Under the pieces are notes generated by a model that saw nothing but the letters and a program-made list of their open reading frames with translations, was not told the origin of the DNA and ran no database searches. A stretch of 64,000 bases of DNA, from positions 186,001 to 250,000 of the forward strand of contig VWZL01001285.1 in the NCBI GenBank assembly GCA_013396915.1, given 5' to 3'. Within the stretch, counting starts at the first letter, position 1; each line of letters begins with the position of its first letter. Source of the DNA: Stercorarius parasiticus (Eukaryota > Chordata > Aves > Charadriiformes > Stercorariidae). Below, in pieces: positions 42,128-52,404 of the stretch. Both the position numbers and the translations under genes were made by a program.

Positions 42128-43023
42128 CCTACACAAAAGGGAAATGTGCCCCTCTAGAAACAAAAAGAAAAACAAACCACAATGCACACTTGCAATGTAT
42201 GAAGTTGGGGTGAATTAATTTAAAAAGGAGGTGCAAAATAATACCTTTGGAGGAATGCTTTATTTGAATCTTGTCTTAAAAATCTATATTTTTGGTCCCT
42301 CCTTGCAAAACTCACTAGTTTATTGAATTTTAGCGATAAATTATAGAAACGCCAGTCTTTTGGAGATAAATACAGGCCTTGTGTTTGGAAGATATTGAGA
42401 AATTATGGATGTACTCCAGCGTCTAGGAATAATGAGTATAGATATTTTTCATGCCATATTGAAACAAAAATATCAGTTCCATTTTAAATTGAGCTTTCTT
42501 CATTTTCCAAAAGCTAAATAGTTAATGACACAAATATATTTGAGGCAGGCTTGGATGGACTTACAGGTCCTTGCTCCTTTACACTTAGCAAGAAGGGTGT
42601 CAGTGATTTGTACATCTTCAGCTATTAATTACAGGGATGTAATAATGCAAGGCAAAACAGTACATAGATCCAAAGATACAAGCTGTACTAAAAAAAAACC
42701 TAAAAATACAATACTAGTTTTTGAATTTCTTTAAGTGTCTTATATTAAGGGTTTCTACTTGTTTGCACATCCGCTGTGATCTGAGATACACCGACAGTGC
42801 CTCCCTCTTAGAGATGCTTCTTTGAAACTTCAAGTCAAAAAGACTTCTCTTTCTGTAAGACTTAAAAATAAAGCATAAAAGAAACCCTGTAGGGTTAATT
42901 TATTCTGTATCAGCTCATGAAAGTCAAGGGTTACAGGACAAAGCTTCATTTCTTTTCTCTTCTACAGACAGCGAACACCTCAACTACATGCAGGACCTTA
43001 AATTCTGATTTTCTTCTTTGCAG

Positions 43024-43091
43024 TTTATATCTGTTCAAACTAGGATTAGCACCACAGATCCAGGACCTACTGGGAAAAGTAGACTTCACAG
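43024..43091 (+). CDS. IQGAP2: IQGAP2 exon: end of CH domain
   Basis: One leading base completes the split Ser codon. Then 22 codons encode LYLFKLGLAPQIQDLLGKV and DFT, plus one base of a Glu codon (68 nt). This is the C-terminal helix region of the CH domain, about human residues 154-175, with the APQIQDLLGKVDFT motif intact. The acceptor is TTCTTTGCAG and the donor ACAG|GTAATA, phase 2 in and phase 1 out. Confidence 0.96.
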
Positions 43092-43457
43092 GTAATAAAA
43101 TGCTTATCTAATTATATGTTAGATGGTTTCTTCACCCAGTAAATCTGCTAACATTGTACATATTTTTTATTATGGTCTTTCTCCTCCTGCAAGGTTGCTC
43201 TGAGCACATCCTAATTAAATAGGTGGGAGACTGCTATTTTTAATGAATGTCAGTCCCTGAAGGACAAAAGGGAGTGAATTTGCATGAATACTTTTCATAT
43301 CTTAGATTCCTTCAAAATCAGGAGGAAAAACTGCTAAGAAGCCCTGTCTACAGGGTGGTTTCATAAACACTGCACTCCTATTTGTAGGTATGGTGATTCA
43401 TAATAAAATTCTTACGCTTTTGTTCTGATAATATTTCTTTTTCTTTTATGTGAACAG
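43092..43457 (+). other. IQGAP2: IQGAP2 intron (phase 1), 366 bases
   Basis: Short intron, AT-rich. Donor GTAATA, acceptor GTGAACAG. Nothing else is seen in it. Confidence 0.9.
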
Positions 43458-43571
43458 AGGAAGAAATCAGCAACATGCGAAAGGAGCTAGAGAAGTATGG
43501 TATACAAATGCCATCTTTTAGTAAAATTGGTGGGATTCTGGCCAGTGAATTATCAGTGGATGAAGCTGCAT
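43458..43571 (+). CDS. IQGAP2: IQGAP2 exon: CH-to-repeat linker
   Basis: 114 nt with two leading bases finishing a Glu codon, 37 codons and one trailing base. The protein contains EEISNMRKELEKYGIQMP, then SFSKIGGILASELSVDEAA, about human residues 176-213. This segment links the actin-binding domain to the IQGAP-specific repeats. The wording follows IQGAP2. Acceptor GTGAACAG, donor GCAT|GTAAGT (consensus), phase 1 on both sides. Confidence 0.96.
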
Positions 43572-43763
43572 GTAAGTGTGGCTCTTGTTCTGTTTTCTAC
43601 TAGATAATGTGATAGAATGCGAATAAAATATCTCCTGCTTTTTAATTCACCGAGCTTTCCACCTCTTAAGAATTAAGGGGAAAAGCAAGCAAGTTTTCAC
43701 TAGCTATCACACTGCATCATTGGTACAAGGCCTCTTGTAATTCTTCAGTCTGCATTTTTGAGC

Positions 43764-43800
43764 ATCCCCATTGGGGATAGCACTTCCCCATAGGAAGTGC
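43764..43800. repeat. Two adjacent small inverted repeats
   Basis: First repeat: ATCCCC at 43764-43769 faces GGGGAT at 43773-43778 across three bases. Second repeat: GCACTTCC at 43780-43787 faces GGAAGTGC at 43793-43800 across five bases. Both arm pairs are perfect and are separated by a single base. They could form tandem hairpins in the pre-mRNA. No function is known to me. Confidence 0.7.
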
Positions 43801-44309
43801 TAATAGAAATAAAGATTTCTTGCAATCTTTTGCATGGGTTTAGTGTTTTGGTAGCTAGTGCTCCTCTAGAATGACAAACTGAGTTCTGCGTGTGCCTCTG
43901 CACCCATAGGGGTTACAATGGAGATGGCCATGGGAACAAGGTGTCTTCTCTGAGCCTCCTTCCTCTTTTGGGCTCCTGCAGTTTTCCTCAAACACCTGCT
44001 CAGGTTCCTGTGAGGACAAGACACTGTTCCAGATCGACAACTCTCTCATGTATGGTGGTGCAACCACCTCTGTGGGCAGCTTTCAATCTGTCTGACCGCT
44101 GGTGTGACCCACAGCATGGTAGAACCCTGCTTGAAGGGCACATCCTGCTGGTGCATCTGAAATAAGCTTTCCTTTCTAGGGAGATTGATGCACAGTTGTG
44201 GTTCTTTTGAGGCTGTCTTGAGCCGCTTCCACTCAAAACCAAAATTAAATGCTTTTTTGCTGCCCAAGCCTATCCGTCTGTAAATCTGGGGTTTTTTTCT
44301 CCGATTCAA

Positions 44310-44327
44310 TTTGGTTGGTTGGTTGGG
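44310..44327. repeat. Short TTGG tetranucleotide run
   Basis: About four copies of TTGG (GGTT) in an intron, followed by a T run. An ordinary microsatellite seed. Confidence 0.7.
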
Positions 44328-45499
44328 TTTTTTTGTGGAATGAAGAGATATATTTTAAAAATAAACAATAATAAAAAAATAACTTCAAAAAGTAAAAAAA
44401 AAATCTTTAACTTAAATGACATGAAATGAAGTTTGTCCACTTAAATCCACACTTGAGCTCTAGCTATTTTGTTCAAAATCTTAGCCTTTTTCAGAAGGGC
44501 AAACGAAAAATCAGAAGGGCTGGTTTGAGCATGTTCAATGGCACAGTAGGTCATTGATACAAACCAGTAACAGTACTGCAGACTGTACACCGGGAGGTGG
44601 GAGGAATAAAGGCTGCATTATAATTAAATTCCATTGCAACTTTGTTAAACCTTGCAAAGTAGCATAATTGAAACAAGCTGATTCATGATGTTACTTAGTG
44701 TGCTGAAATTTCCAGACCTTCACTTAAACACTTCCTCATGTTGTTTTGCCTTTTCTGTGTTGTACTTTTTTTTGAGCCTGCTCTAGCTTAATACATGCAT
44801 GCTTCTGCAAAACTAGCTCTTGAAACACTGCCTTTGGAAGCGGGGGTAGTTTGTCTCCTTTTTTAGCAAGTTTTCAGAGATTTAGTGACTACCAAGGACT
44901 CAAGCACTTTTCCAGGGAGCTTCCTTCCTTCCCTGAGGATGAAAGGGCTCCAGCTTCCTTCTCTGAAAGCTGTTTATAGTGTGTGTAGGTTTTCCTTTAA
45001 CTTCTGAAGTGTTTTTGGTCTTCCATAGAAAAGCAGGGTTTCCTGATGCTAGTTCTGTCCCTTTGGGCAAGGAGTATGCTGTAGATAACATGCCCTGCCC
45101 CAGAACAGGAAACATCTGCTATGGGAACCCTCACACACTAGTGAGGTTGGACGTGGAGATCCTGCCAGAGGAAAGGGTCTACCACCCTGCTTGCGAAACG
45201 GAGTAAGCAAAAGGAGACATGAAATGAAACAACTGCTGATGACTCCTGCTGTGCTGTCAGCAATAGTAGGAATCGGTGTGCAAAGAGCAAGCTTAAGCGC
45301 TTTCAAAGAGAGCTTATTTGGCAAGTAACCCTCTCTGTTATTCCATGCCTCTAGACTACTCTTTCAAGTCCAGTCAGGCTTCTCACTGCTTCTCGTGGTA
45401 GATGAGTTCACAACATTCACCAATACGTGTTCACATCCCTTCTAACCTTGAACCTATCTTAACTATTTTTTTTGCTAGCTCTGCTTATATCAGTGAGGC

Positions 45500-45521
45500 C
45501 TCTTCCACAACTGTGGAAGAG
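45500..45521. repeat. Perfect inverted repeat, 10-base arms, 2-base spacer
   Basis: CTCTTCCACA at 45500-45509 is the exact reverse complement of TGTGGAAGAG at 45512-45521. It lies about 100 bases before the CR1 fragment. It may be chance in a 64 kb window. Confidence 0.7.
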
Positions 45522-45623
45522 ATTACATCCTTCCTATGTATTTTGTTATACCAGGATGTGGGGGTGATATGTGTGTCTAAGAATGGCAGTCTTTTCTTAG
45601 CCCCTCATGTTGATATGGATCTT

Positions 45624-45950
45624 CATAGGATTGTAGAATCTCAAGTTAGAATGGACTCATAAGGATCACTGCGTCCAACTCCCCTGCTCCTCACAGAATG
45701 ACCTAAAACTAAACCATAGGACTAAGAGCATCGTCCAGATGCTCCTTGAACTGACAGGCTTGATGCTGTGACCACTTCCTTGGGGAGCTTGTTCGAGTGA
45801 CTGACCACCCTCTCCGTGAAGATCTTTTTGCTAATGTCCGATCTGAACTTCCCCTGTTCGTAAAGTTCAATGTCAAAAGAACCAGTGTCTCTCTCTGCTT
45901 GCTTCTCCTCCACCATGCCAGCTGCCTGTGTTTCCCATCTGATGCTGTGC
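45624..45950 (-). mobile_element. CR1 LINE fragment, older and more diverged copy
   Basis: The + strand has a decayed CR1 3'-end signature (CATAGGATTGTAGAATC, then a CACTGCGTCCAACTCCC-like block). On the minus strand, 45916-45722 gives GKFRSDISKKIFTERVV and HSNKLPKEVVTASS. This parallels the C-terminal reverse-transcriptase block FRSDIRKNFFTARVV seen in the copy at 27.7 kb, but differs at many positions. About 330 bases survive, with no full open frame. The divergence between the two copies suggests a different, probably older, CR1 subfamily. Confidence 0.9.
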
Positions 45951-47561
45951 TGAACTAAGCTAGAGTGAAATCATTTCAGAACAACTTTCTAGCATGAATT
46001 TAATGCTAAGCAATGGATTATTCATCAACGGCTAAACAAGTTGTTTCAGTAACTTCCCTCTCTGAGAATATATAGCTACGCTTCATGCTTTATTTGCCCG
46101 TGTTTTGCCTGCTCTTCAATTCTACTTTCCTAATTCATATACTCCTTTGTTTTTCTAAAAACTCAAATTTCCTAATCATTGACAAGCATTTTTCATTTCC
46201 TTCATATACTGAAAGAAACTGAAGGCTCTAAACTCAGATACATAGACACTCAGTTAATCCAAAAAAGGGCTTTTTACTGAATGCTTACCTCCAGTTTAGC
46301 AAAACCATGCAAGACCAGTAGTAAGTAAATACTGACAGAATAAGGAAAGATGGCATCTGTGTCTTGCCTCACACATCTCATTGGTGGCATGAAAGCAAAT
46401 CCTAGACAAGCTGCTATGGTGATAAATGGGGAGGTGCTGTGTTCCTCCTTTGGGGTAAGATCTAGGTAAATTTTTATGAGGAACCACATTTTACATAGTA
46501 ATATCTGTAAGATCTTTGAGATGACTATGCCACCAGACAACCATTGGTGTCTCTGTGACATGAAGGTCCAGATAAACTGTAGCTCTAGTGAAAGTCCTTC
46601 ATCTAGACTCATCTTAGGGACAATTGTGTGCAAGGAATACCTGGGATGGGTGTTAGCCATTACTTTACACCTAATTCAGCTGCAAGTTGTTTTGATTTTG
46701 TATATTCATGTAAACTTGCTGTGTGGAAAAAGAGCATTTCTGACTCTTAAAGTCAAGCATTTGTTTAGTAGTTGAAATTTTCTTATTTTCTCAAAGGAAA
46801 AGTTTAACGCTTCAGCTGGTCAATTACTGTAGTCCTATGGTACATTTCCCCCTTTTCCTGTGCAATAACATTTTGGGAACACTGCAAGGCTCTTTCAGTG
46901 TTCTTCCCCCCGGTTTGAAGTTTGCTGTGCTGTGGCTTTGCAGGTGACAGAAGTAAGGACCATTACATCACTGGCTCTGTGGTTCCCCAGCTGCTCATGG
47001 AGATCCTCAGGAAAGGAGCCAGTTCATCCCAGGCAGGCTTAGATGTGGTGTGCAGGGCTGCATCCTGCTTGGGGAGTCTTAACTATGTTTTCTGGAGGAC
47101 AGTTTTCATGGAGGTTGAATTTCTGTATTCTTGTGCTGCATCTTCCAGATATACTTAGTTTAGACAATACTTTCATATGTCTCCTGTCTTTACGGACACA
47201 AAAGCAGCTTTAAGAGAAGAACTACCAAAAATGCTTTCAGTTCCTACATATAATTGCCTTCTAAATGACATAGGACTTGAACAATAAAATGCAACTCATG
47301 GTTTATTTTCTTTCAGTAAAACAGTAAGCCCCAGGTGGGAGAAAGGCGAACATGGAACAGACAGCAATGTGCCACTTTCGAGCAAACATTGAGTGCTTCT
47401 GTTGCTGCAGTCTAGGGGAAACATTAGTAGTGGGATATTTAAAGGGGAGTATTTTAATTGTTCTACATACATTAAACACTCATTTCAATTAAATCAGAAG
47501 AAACAGTGAGTTTTGAATATGTTTTGCTTCCTGAAATTTAGGATTGTGCTTTTAATTTTAG
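45951..47561 (+). other. IQGAP2: IQGAP2 intron (phase 1), part after the CR1 fragment
   Basis: Noncoding, with no further repeat or exon recognised. It ends with the pyrimidine-rich acceptor CTTTTAATTTTAG before 47562. Confidence 0.75.
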
Positions 47562-47740
47562 TGCATGCGGCAGTAATAGCAATTAACGAAGCTATTGAGA
47601 AGGGAATAGCTGAGCAAACCATTGCAACTCTGAGGAACCCAAATGCGATGTTGCTAAACGTGGATGAGGAACTTGCACAGGACTATCAGAATGAACTCTT
47701 TGAAGCTAAACGGAGAAAAGAATCAAATGCAAGACTTAAG
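47562..47740 (+). CDS. IQGAP2: IQGAP2 exon: first IQGAP-specific repeat
   Basis: 179 nt: two bases finishing a Leu codon plus 59 codons. It opens HAAVIAINEAIEKGIAEQT, continues TLRNPNAMLLNVDEELAQDY and ends RRKESNARLK. This is the first of the helical IQGAP-specific repeats, whose shared pattern is A-V-x-x-I-N-x-A-I then L-x-x-P then Y-Q-x-E-L. Phase 1 in and phase 0 out, donor AAG|GTAGTG. It is 15 nt longer than the other repeat exons (164 nt) but has the same phases. It matches about human residues 215-273. Confidence 0.96.
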
Positions 47741-48394
47741 GTAGTGGTATTTTATTAGCACTCCTAATGTACGTGTTCCTTCATGTTGTTTTTCATGCTG
47801 CAGTATTACTGTTTTAAAAATTAACTTAAATTCATTTTAAAAATTAGTGCAATTAGGAAGAAAAACACTTTTAAGATAAATAATGGTAATGCAACAAGCT
47901 GACAGCCAATTTTATAAGAATATGATTACTACGAGTATGATGTAGCTTAGCTTTGACCAAAGGATAAAATACCAGAAGAGAATAAAAAAGAATAAATATT
48001 GGTTTTCCTCTATCAACTGCTTTAGAAAAAACAAATTTTCTTTTTAAAAAGTTGCAAAAAGAATGATACCTTTTTTGAGCATAAAGTATAAGCTGCCACA
48101 GATCTTTAATGTGAACTTACTTGCTTTGTTTTTTACATGACAGTTAATGCTTTTTGTAGTTGGAAAATGCTATGCTATATTTACGTGGCAATTTTGCAGG
48201 AAGCAGAAAATGCTTTAAATATTGCTCAGGAAGCTACCACGAAGTACTAATATCTTTAGTTCATGTGGGCAACAAATTCCTTTACAAATACATCCAACAA
48301 GTATTTCAGCTGATGAAGTTTTAATGACTCCCACTAACAGCTTTTTCTCTCTGTAAAGTTTTTGTGTGTACTAGCAAGAATTTTGTTTTCCTAG
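47741..48394 (+). other. IQGAP2: IQGAP2 intron (phase 0)
   Basis: AT-rich noncoding, 654 bases. Acceptor TTGTTTTCCTAG. Nothing else is seen. Confidence 0.9.
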
Positions 48395-48482
48395 AATGGC
48401 ACAATCTCTGAAGAAGAGAGAGATGTCTACGAGGAGCTGCTGACACAAGCTGAGATTCAAGGCAATATCAATAAGATAAACA
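48395..48482 (+). CDS. IQGAP2: IQGAP2 exon: inter-repeat helix, 88 nt
   Basis: 29 codons plus one base, containing ISEEERDVYEELLTQAEIQG and NINKIN, the hallmark segment shared by IQGAP1 and IQGAP2 (about human residues 274-302). Phase 0 in and phase 1 out, donor AACA|GTAAGC. Its trailing A can join in frame either to the exon at 49021 (Ile codon) or directly to the exon at 52241 (Lys codon). Both the long and the human-like short forms are therefore possible from the splice phases. Confidence 0.96.
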
Positions 48483-49020
48483 GTAAGCCATTCTGGATCC
48501 TCATGGAAGTGTGTACATAAGATGTGATGTCCCAGATTCCAGCTGAACAAAACAAATATTTCTGTGAAAACTTAAAAAATAAGCAAAAATAGCTAATGCT
48601 TGTCTACAACAGTTTTTTCTTGCTATTCCTTCTCTACTAATCTTCTGCGGGGCTAATGTCTCTGTTTGTGGTTTTTGCTGTAAGGATTCCTCAGTTCAGA
48701 ATCAAATCATTTATTGCCTGCTCTGTTTCCTTACGTTTGAGTTTCTTTTGTGTGCAGAATACTGTAAATTTTGACCCCCTCTTCTATACAGAGCCAAAAT
48801 TAATTCATAAACTTTCAGTTAGCTGTGGTTGAACTGCTCCCACTCACGCTCGCTTGGAGCCAGAGACTCCCTTTGTAGGATTTGGTCTTGAAATAGATAA
48901 TCCTCTGCTGGATAATGATTGCCACCCTAGCTGGCTTTTACAAAAAGTGACGTGCTGATGGCAATGGACTTTTTTGCACAAAAGCGTATTTGCTGTTTAT
49001 GAGCATTGTTTTCATTTCAG
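48483..49020 (+). other. IQGAP2: IQGAP2 intron (phase 1)
   Basis: 538 bases of noncoding sequence ending in the strong acceptor GTTTTCATTTCAG. Nothing else is seen. Confidence 0.85.
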
Positions 49021-49184
49021 TTCACATAGCTTTAGTCCAAGTGAATGAGGCTATTGACCGGCAAGATGAAGTGGCACTGATGGCAGGTTTGAACCGTCCT
49101 GCTCTGAGCCTACTTGAAGTTCTGCCGCAAAATTCCTCATGGTACCTATTGCAATTGTGTGATTCTAAAGAACAGAAAATGCAG
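49021..49184 (+). CDS. IQGAP2: IQGAP2 extra repeat exon, IQGAP1-like, 164 nt
   Basis: Two leading bases and 54 codons: HIALVQVNEAIDRQDEVAL, then RPALSLLEVLPQNSSWYLLQ and CDSKEQKMQ. It has the IQGAP-repeat pattern (V-N-E-A-I, then R-P-A-L, then S-x-W-Y-L) and corresponds to the IQGAP1 segment around SPALGL and QQNSDWYLKQL. As I recall it, canonical human IQGAP2 has no counterpart and goes straight from the NINK segment to the repeat encoded here at 52241. Strong acceptor GTTTTCATTTCAG, donor CAG|GTAATT, phase 1 in and phase 0 out. The open frame and intact splice sites argue for a functional exon, not a fossil. Confidence 0.9.
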
Positions 49185-49709
49185 GTAATTGAATGGAACA
49201 GGTACTATGCATCAGTTAGCATTTTTTTTAGCTGAATTTAATCCAGAGAGAAATTGCCTTTACTCTGCTTTCAGCATCACTTACGGTACAGTTTTATAAA
49301 AGTTTTAGAATAATTGATGTATTAATTGACACCAAAGTAGCTGCATTTGCTCTAAAGAGCATGATGCTCTTTTAAGTAGTTACTAAGATATAAGAAGAAA
49401 ATCTGAGTTATAGCATGCAGCCCCTAATACTATGTTTGCTTTGCAAATTAACTATAACTTGAGTATAACAAAATGTAATACTGAATCATTAACAGCAAAT
49501 GAAAGAATCAATTGGGTTTGAAGGAGAAAATCCATCATTCTGAGTAAAATGAAGATCACAGGGAAAGATTAATGCTGTTTTTACTGTGACATTGTATTTG
49601 ATGCACAGGGGATAGTACAAACAAATTCTAGCGTCCCATCAAGGGGTTTTATCCCTTATCTCCCATCAAACTTAAAAGCATAATTAAATCTTTTTTTCTG
49701 ATCTGTTAG
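49185..49709 (+). other. IQGAP2: IQGAP2 intron (phase 0)
   Basis: 525 bases of noncoding sequence. Acceptor TTTTTTTCTGATCTGTTAG. A second AG three bases further on would put the next exon out of frame. Confidence 0.85.
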
Positions 49710-49797
49710 ATAGCAGGGGTTCCAAATATGCTCGACAAAAGTGAAATACAGAAAGAAGTTAGTGTTGCCAATGCGGAAGCTGAGGCTCACAAGCTTA
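49710..49797 (+). CDS. IQGAP2: IQGAP2 extra inter-repeat exon, 88 nt
   Basis: 29 codons plus one base: IAGVPNMLDKSEIQKEVSVA then NAEAEAHKL. It is less conserved than its neighbours but sits where IQGAP1 has QKEELQSGVDAANSAAQQY, and it shares the QKE...V..AN.EA spacing. Phase 0 in and phase 1 out, donor CTTA|GTGAGT. It has the same length and phases as the exon at 48395, and together with 49021-49184 adds exactly 84 codons. The start at 49710 is set by the phase-0 junction, since the next AG at 49712-49713 breaks the frame. Confidence 0.85.
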
Positions 49798-52240
49798 GTG
49801 AGTAACTGTTTTAATACTCATTTTTTGCCACCACCGTTTAATTATGTTAAGCTGATTAATTGAATCCACCATTACTTGCACATAAACAAGGTTTCTCAAA
49901 TGGAAACCATATGCATTGCATTTTATTTTTGTAACTGTTCTTCTCATTGTCACATTGGCCAAGTCACCAATCTGTGCTGCATTGGGTATACTCTTATCTG
50001 AGGTATATCTTTTTCTTTTAATAACTTGAGGCACAGGTAAACACACTGGCTAAAACTGAAGACAATGCACGGCTTGGTGGCTTGAACAAATAATTATCAG
50101 TGCAGTATTAATCCTCACTTGGGAGCGATGACCATCCTTGTAGAATTAAAATGGAATGATCACATGGAAGAATATTTTGCAGTCCCACCACAGAGGAAAA
50201 TTACTCTCACTTTTAGACACACGTATCTAAATCCAACCTGTTCTTAGTCTGCCAAGAAGGTCACAAGACACATTATAGTTTATAGAAGATATAGTTAAGG
50301 GGGATCTAAATTTGCAGTGCATGTATTGCTGCTTTTGACTGGAATCTTCTTTGCGAGGAAGTTCAGCTTTGGTTAAACTGCTGCCATTTCATGCTACATC
50401 TGGGCATGGCTTAGTGGCTGTCTTGTCTCTGGTATTATTTCCAGTGCTTTGAATCCAGGCTGGCTGCTTTTGGAATGTGACTTAAAGGCTGTACTGTGAG
50501 GTGAGCTGAAGCCCGAAGATAAGTTTGACTTGCCTCAAATATTAGCCTATGTTAGATTGGTTAGGCATGGTGAGCAGTACTTTCTCTTAAAAGAGTTTCT
50601 CCTTGGTAAAGGAAATGAGGAGAAAAGATGTGATGCATGAAAAGCAATAACAGCAATCTGGAGAGCAACTTATTTTTTGCGTTTGGTTTGAAAAGGAAAA
50701 AATAGTGGGTTTTGTTATTGGAATGTGAACAAAGTAAAGTGTGTTTTGCAAGTTGCATGCTCAGTTCCTGAATTAGAAACCAGTAGCTTGGTTATTGACT
50801 ACAGAGCTAGCCTAGTCCATTTGTGGGCTCTGACTCTTTTCCTCTTTGGTCTTTTTTTTGAAAAAGCATGCATGCCACAGCTTTGAGAGCCTTTCCTTTT
50901 TCTAACCTCAGGAATAGCTAATAGAGAGAACCCCTCAAGAACAACGTGGCCCCATATGACCACACTTCAGAGCAATTGAAATGAGAGGCGATGGGCTTAT
51001 TTAGGTGGGCCTGGTTACTTAGGTTTTCAAAGTCTATGTGTTGTACAGTAACATCTGAGTATTTCTGCATACGTGAACTGTGGATGGTATCTGCTGTACA
51101 AGCAGTTTTGTACTGACTTGAGCAGTTAGTGGTGACTAAAAACATTCCCTGGATAATTGTATACAGAAAAGCTATAAGATAAGGTGGAGGAGACAGGGGT
51201 TATTTTGCTGATGGAAATGACATTTACATAATTGTCATTCTTTACTCTGCCACATGTGCTCTAACCTTCAAGGTTGTTTCCCTTTGCGCAAAACCGGAGT
51301 GGTCCCTTGTACAACGTGTTCCTGGGTGCGTCCTGGCCTGGGTTTCTTCAGAGTTGGCTCTTCCAGGTGTGCAATTACAGTGGCTGTGACTAAGCTAAGG
51401 GGTGTTGTAAGGCAGCTGCCCAAGTGGGAAGTGTTTTTCAGCACTTTTCTTCTGGGGTTCAAACCTCTGCTGAAGTCCGTTCAGCAAAAAGCAAAACAAG
51501 CGAGTTGTCTACAAAGGGTTTACATGCATACTCATCAACGGTGGTCTGTTTAATTTGAAATTTGAGCTGTAGAGAAGCTGACATTTCTAAATGGCAGTGC
51601 TTGTGAGGACTGTTCTCCCATACTGTTAGACAAACCAACAGGTAGCATGCAGAGGAGGCCGTAGAAGCCGTAGCATGTGGTTTTCCACCAGCTCAGCTAC
51701 TGAAAATCCCAACCCCCCAACATATTTAGCTAATTTCTACCAGGCCTCCTGAAACAGACAATAAAAACATCATTAGTGTTGCAGGACAGGTTTGTTTCTG
51801 GTTAACTGAGTTAGGTCCTGCCAAAAGGAGGAGGAGAGGAAGGAAACGTGGTGCAGAAGGAAAGGAGTGTTTGGGGTGAAGCAAGACTGAGGCACTGGAT
51901 CTGGCAATACCCAGCAGTACCTGCTGCAAGCAAACCCAGGAGGGATGTTAGGTCTTTCTCTGTGCTAGGATGAGGTCAGCTCCATAATTTGGGTTAAAGG
52001 TACAGTAAGCAGTCTCTAATATCTAAAAGTCCAGAAAATTATTTGCTGCATACCTTTGAACAGACACTGGTTTTGCAACATTCATCAGATGTGTCTTGAA
52101 AAATCTCACCCAAATGTTTTTTTTTTTCTCTAATGACAGCAAATTATATTCTTTGGAATAACCTAATTGTCATCTACGTGGCATAAAGAACAAATGGCAT
52201 ATGAAAATTAATAGGATTTTCTTTCCCCACTGTTCTCTAG
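49798..52240 (+). other. IQGAP2: IQGAP2 intron (phase 1), 2.4 kb
   Basis: Noncoding, with no repeat or other gene recognised. Short open frames at 51254-51553 and elsewhere have no family character. A long T run (about 52118-52128) lies near the 3' end, and the acceptor is CCACTGTTCTCTAG. Confidence 0.8.
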
Positions 52241-52404
52241 AACTTATAGCAGTTGACAATATCAATACTGCAATTCGTAACTGTGATCCTAGTAAAACAC
52301 TGGTTGCACTGATGAAACCGGAGGCACAGCTGCCTGTTGTTCACTCATTTGCTGCTGCTGTCTATCAGACTGAGCTGTTCAACCTCCAACAACAGAATGC
52401 TGTG
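52241..52404 (+). CDS. IQGAP2: IQGAP2 exon: IQGAP repeat with PEAQLPVV motif, 164 nt
   Basis: Two leading bases plus 54 codons: LIAVDNINTAIRNCDPSKTL, MKPEAQLPVVHSFAAAVYQT and ELFNLQQQNAV. The KPEAQLP..H.FAAA.YQ.ELFNLQ.QN string matches human IQGAP2 (and NPEAQLPQVYPFAADLYQ in IQGAP1). Phase 1 in and phase 0 out, donor GTG|GTAAGA. It has the same length and phases as the exons at 49021 and 57702. Confidence 0.96.

Larger units (their letters stand above)
37920..43023 (+). other. IQGAP2: IQGAP2 intron (phase 2), 5.1 kb
   Basis: Noncoding. Two A/C-rich low-complexity tracts are listed separately (41116-41145 and 42065-42127). No exon-like segment, RNA gene or recognisable mobile element was seen otherwise. 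Short open frames on both strands look random. Confidence 0.75.
43572..45623 (+). other. IQGAP2: IQGAP2 intron (phase 1), part before the CR1 fragment
   Basis: Noncoding. It contains a pair of neighbouring inverted repeats (43764-43778 and 43780-43800), a short TTGG run (44310-44327) and a perfect 10-base-arm inverted repeat (45500-45521), each listed separately. No coding signal is seen. Confidence 0.75.

Noticed and set aside
46922..47158. 78-codon open frame preceding the 47562 exon, considered as an additional exon
   Set aside because: No counterpart in IQGAP proteins, and the phase-1 junction from 43571 to 47562 already joins perfectly (Leu codon).
49711..49714. Alternative acceptor AG three bases after the one chosen for the 88-nt exon
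   Set aside because: Using it removes four bases, shifts the frame and destroys the IQGAP1-like reading.
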